In this document: in pieces, positions 61,001 through 64,000 of the stretch
Numbering within the stretch: position 1 is the stretch's first letter
How the letters are laid out: the number at the start of each line of letters is the position of its first letter
NCBI GenBank assembly: GCA_020746875.1
Contig: JAGTJL010000041.1
Location: 83,763 to 147,762, forward strand
Length of the DNA stretch: 64,000 nt
Direction: 5' to 3'
DNA from: Rhexocercosporidium sp. MPI-PUGE-AT-0058
Lineage: Eukaryota > Ascomycota > Leotiomycetes > Helotiales
Translations under genes and position numbers: made by a program
The notes under the pieces: model-generated
Told to the model about the DNA's origin: nothing
Database searches by the model: none
Seen by the model: only the letters and a program-made list of their open reading frames with translations

Positions 61001-64000
61001 TATATATTCTGTAAGGACGTCTTTTAGCATATTAAACCTCTCTTAAAAAAAGAATATATTAAGGAAGCGCTTATTAAAGAGGTGTTTTTATATTAGCCGA
61101 GTATGAACCGTGTTTTATAGCCTCGGTATTGCCTAGTGCATTTTATGATAAGGAAACGACTTATTATATAAAGTATTAATGTGCTTTTTGCTTGGCTTTG
61201 GGGGTAGCGAGAGGGCTATTTCCAGCGAAAGCATTAAAGCGAAAAGCCGTATCATTTACTTTATTAGCGCAATTATAAGATAATCCGGCTTTTGCGAGGA
61301 AAGAGGCACGCATAAGAATAAAAATAAAAGCTAAAGAACTCGTTTATTCAAAGCAACTAGCTTCTGCCGTACTCGTAAAGAGACCGATTCATAAAACGGC
61401 AAGCGAGGACGCAATAAGTCTATTAGTAGTCTACTTATTATATTAGTATGTATGTATATTACCGGAATTAAGAAGAGGGTAGCATTTTACGGCAATTATT
61501 TAGCTTGTCTTATATTAATTATTACCTACTTAATAAGTAGAGATTGTCACTTAATCCGGTATAATATATACTTTACGAAGTCGAGCCAGAGTATAACCTG
61601 TTTAATTTATTTAAAATTAAAATATACGAGCGGGTTTTATAACTAGCTGTTAATAAGCAGCTTATATTAAGTGCTCTTTATTTAATAAAAAAGGTTAATA
61701 TTAAGTTATTTTCTTTGGAGTTCGAGGCAGAACGTCCTTAAGAAAGTACACTTCTTAAGAAAGGTAATAAAGTTTATTAAATATGGCAAGTACTTAAGAA
61801 TAAGAAAGAAATATATTAAGAGCTATAATATAATTATAAAAAGCGTATAACGTAAATTAATAGCGAGGATAAAGGAGAGGCTTTGGAAGGCGACGACACG
61901 TTTAATAAAAAGCATTTTATTTAGCGGGCGAAAAGGCAGAAATATATTATTCGACGGAAGGAGGAGGAGTTATAGCGGGCGCTAGTAGCCGCAAGTATAA
62001 AGTAAAAGATTTAACAGGACTTAAAGAAAAAGCAAAAGAATATTCGACGATAACGATTATTAAAGATTAAAGTTAAGAAATAACAGTAATAATAAGTAAT
62101 AAAAGAAGAAGAAACACACTCGGACTCGTTTAATAGTAAAGTTAATATAAATAATGTAACTTCTTTATAATATTCGGCTTATATATATTAAGACGTATTT
62201 AGCTTATAGAGTTCTATATTTATATATATATTAATTCTTAATTAATGTGTAGTACCTTCTGTCGTCTAAAGTAAAGAGTTAGTTTTAATATTTAATTATT
62301 AATTATATATATATTACGAACATAGGTTAAGGGTTTAAGTTTTAATAAGTAAATATTATATATATATATACTATAAACACCTAATACTCCGAAACCCACT
62401 TATATATATATTAATATAAAAGTTATATATATAATAATAAATAAAGCGTCGTATAATCGTTCGTTTTAGTCTTTAATAATACTTTATATATAATAAATAA
62501 TATGTAAAGACGTCCGATACTTACAAAGGCTATAGCGGGTAGGGTTATACGCCTTCTTAATATGCTATAGAAGATTACGAATAAATATATAAGTAAGCAG
62601 CTTTTTTACTTAAATTTCCTACTCTTTTTCGGCTTTTATACTTAGTCTTCACGAGTCAGAACGATTAATTTACTTTTTTATAATATATTATGGCTTTTAA
62701 TTAGCCGCCTTCGACTACGCCTTTAAGCGCCCTACATTAGAAACATATAATAATAAAGCCATTTAAAGCGGACCAAATAGACATAGCGCCTGCGCTTAGT
62801 CAGTCATTTAGCTTAAATATAGGCTTTAATAAGGCTAGAGTTAAGTAAGTGGTTTTTTTTTTATTACTTATTAATAAACACGTAATAATATATGGCAACG
62901 TACCCTTTAGGCCCCAAAAGAAGGCAATTTATTCTTAATTTCTTTTAACTTTTATCTTATTAAAAATCCGCCCTTAGCCTTTAACCCGTCTATTTTTGAC
63001 GAGTTACTTAATGGCCGCTTTTTATATAACGTACTTAAATGCGCGTTAACCTTTAAGCGTAAGGCTAATCGAGACCGACATATTTAATTTTAGCATAATT
63101 ATATTATTTTATACCTTTGCCCTGTTCTTAAATATAAAAAGAGCCTTAAAAAGCCGTATAATCGTAAGGACAAGCTTTAAAAGTATATATAAAAGAAGTA
63201 TATAAGTTTAATATAAAGGGTAGCTATTAAATAACGGGAAAGGGTATAATTATAATTATAACTAAAAGTTAAATTATAATAAAGAATAAATATAAGCTTA
63301 ATTCTTTATTTACCGCCGTATATAAAATCTTAAAACTAATCCTTATGTCCTCCCTCAGGTATAGCTTCTTATACTTATAATTAAATATATAAGTTTACCT
63401 TAACTAAGACTGCTATAGAAGGCCTCCTAAGATTACTAATGTAATTGGCCTTTTTTTAACGTATAATAATAATATTAACTTTTAATATACTTGAGCTTAT
63501 ATATATATAATATTAAATACTCGGCTATATATATTAATATAACTTTTATAATATATTATTAATAAGGTGCTTTATCGTTAAAAGGCGAGGAACTCTTAGG
63601 CGGCTCTTGCGTCTCGAACTTCTCGAAACGGTTGACGAGGTTCTTTTTAAAGCTAATCTTTTAAAGCTTTTTAATAAGGTTATATTAATTATATTATTAA
63701 TAAGAACCGTATGTAAAATAGGGCACGGATCGAGAAAGCGGTTATTATATCAGCCGGTATAGACGAGGATGAAATTACTGCTTTATATATTACTTTTATA
63801 TAAGGTATAGTAAGCATTAGCTTTAATATATAATTAATAAAGGTTATAATTAAATGCGTATAATTCTTTTGGCTTTAGAAAATATATAAACTCCTTATTA
63901 TGCAGAATCCCTAGTAAATTACTTAAAAGCTTTTATAATAAAAAGTTAATAAAATCCACCTCGTTTAATAAATTCGGTTATAACGTATAAAAGTTTAATA
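58066..64000. other. 6-kb unassigned RIP-mutated block, partly coding-like
   Basis: Heavily mutated. On the plus strand some stretches look coding in origin: near 58,780-58,860 an acidic segment (EEEDKDFQDISDLILNADEL), followed at about 58,905-58,960 by a possible degraded C2H2-like finger (CDYYAHFNKEYANKHE). There is also a fairly intact patch at 61,190-61,420 (VARGLFPAKALKRKAVSF and ELVYSK), and Lys/Glu-rich sequence at 61,730-62,110. A GC-rich patch occurs at 58,190-58,330. No terminal repeats, LTR pair or catalytic motif identified, and I could not assign a family. Confidence 0.4.

Noticed and set aside
58600..64000. Starship captain (DUF3435 tyrosine recombinase)
   Set aside because: Considered because of the unassigned coding-like sequence, but I could not find the conserved R...HxxR...Y pattern.

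Overview
The window looks like part of an AT-rich, repeat-dominated compartment of a filamentous ascomycete (Pezizomycotina). Almost all of it is TpA-rich and poor in CpA/TpG. The recognisable genes carry in-frame TAA/TAG codons where CAA, CAG or TGG would be expected. That is the footprint of repeat-induced point mutation (RIP). There are no rRNA or tRNA genes, no CRISPR array and no bacterial operon structure. The short spliceosomal introns, chromovirus, Ty1/copia, Fot1/pogo, Tc1 and hAT elements, and a telomere-linked RecQ-type helicase all fit a fungus. AT-isochore plant pathogens are the closest analogy, but the species cannot be named from this sequence.

Layout. 1-14,948 is a nest of LTR retrotransposons. 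The 3' part of a chromovirus (gypsy-1) sits in the gag of a copia element (copia-2). Copia-2 sits in a head-to-tail array of another copia family (copia-1), and that array abuts a fragment of a copia-2-type LTR. 15,977-17,439 is a Tc1-like transposon with perfect 42-bp terminal inverted repeats (TIRs). 18,027-24,933 is a structurally complete, RIP-killed chromovirus (gypsy-2) of the gypsy-1 family. 25,900-30,320 is a third gypsy element carrying a solo LTR and a MITE. It is followed by a Tc1-like element (30,336-34,630) split by a hAT transposon with a perfect 8-bp target duplication. 36,652-40,503 is a lightly mutated IS630/Tc1-superfamily transposon that still shows intron signals. 41,828-46,690 holds pogo remnants, a solo copia LTR with a perfect duplication, and a 266-bp (TAA)n tract.

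46,691-49,560 is the exception: a 2.9-kb island of ordinary composition with no sign of RIP. It holds the one gene that appears intact, a four-exon gene on the minus strand (47,270-47,851) for a predicted 137-residue secreted, 12-cysteine protein. This is a candidate effector. A possible signal-peptide relic lies upstream of it.

49,560-64,000 returns to RIP-degraded sequence. It has a gypsy-type gag, a long RecQ-like helicase pseudogene of the subtelomeric (telomere-linked helicase) kind split by a Fot1/pogo transposon (52,702-54,534), and about 6 kb of unassigned sequence. Apart from the secreted-protein gene, everything recognised is a dead mobile element or repeat gene. The biological reading is a small secreted-protein gene surviving inside a RIP-mutated repeat island that may be subtelomeric in origin.
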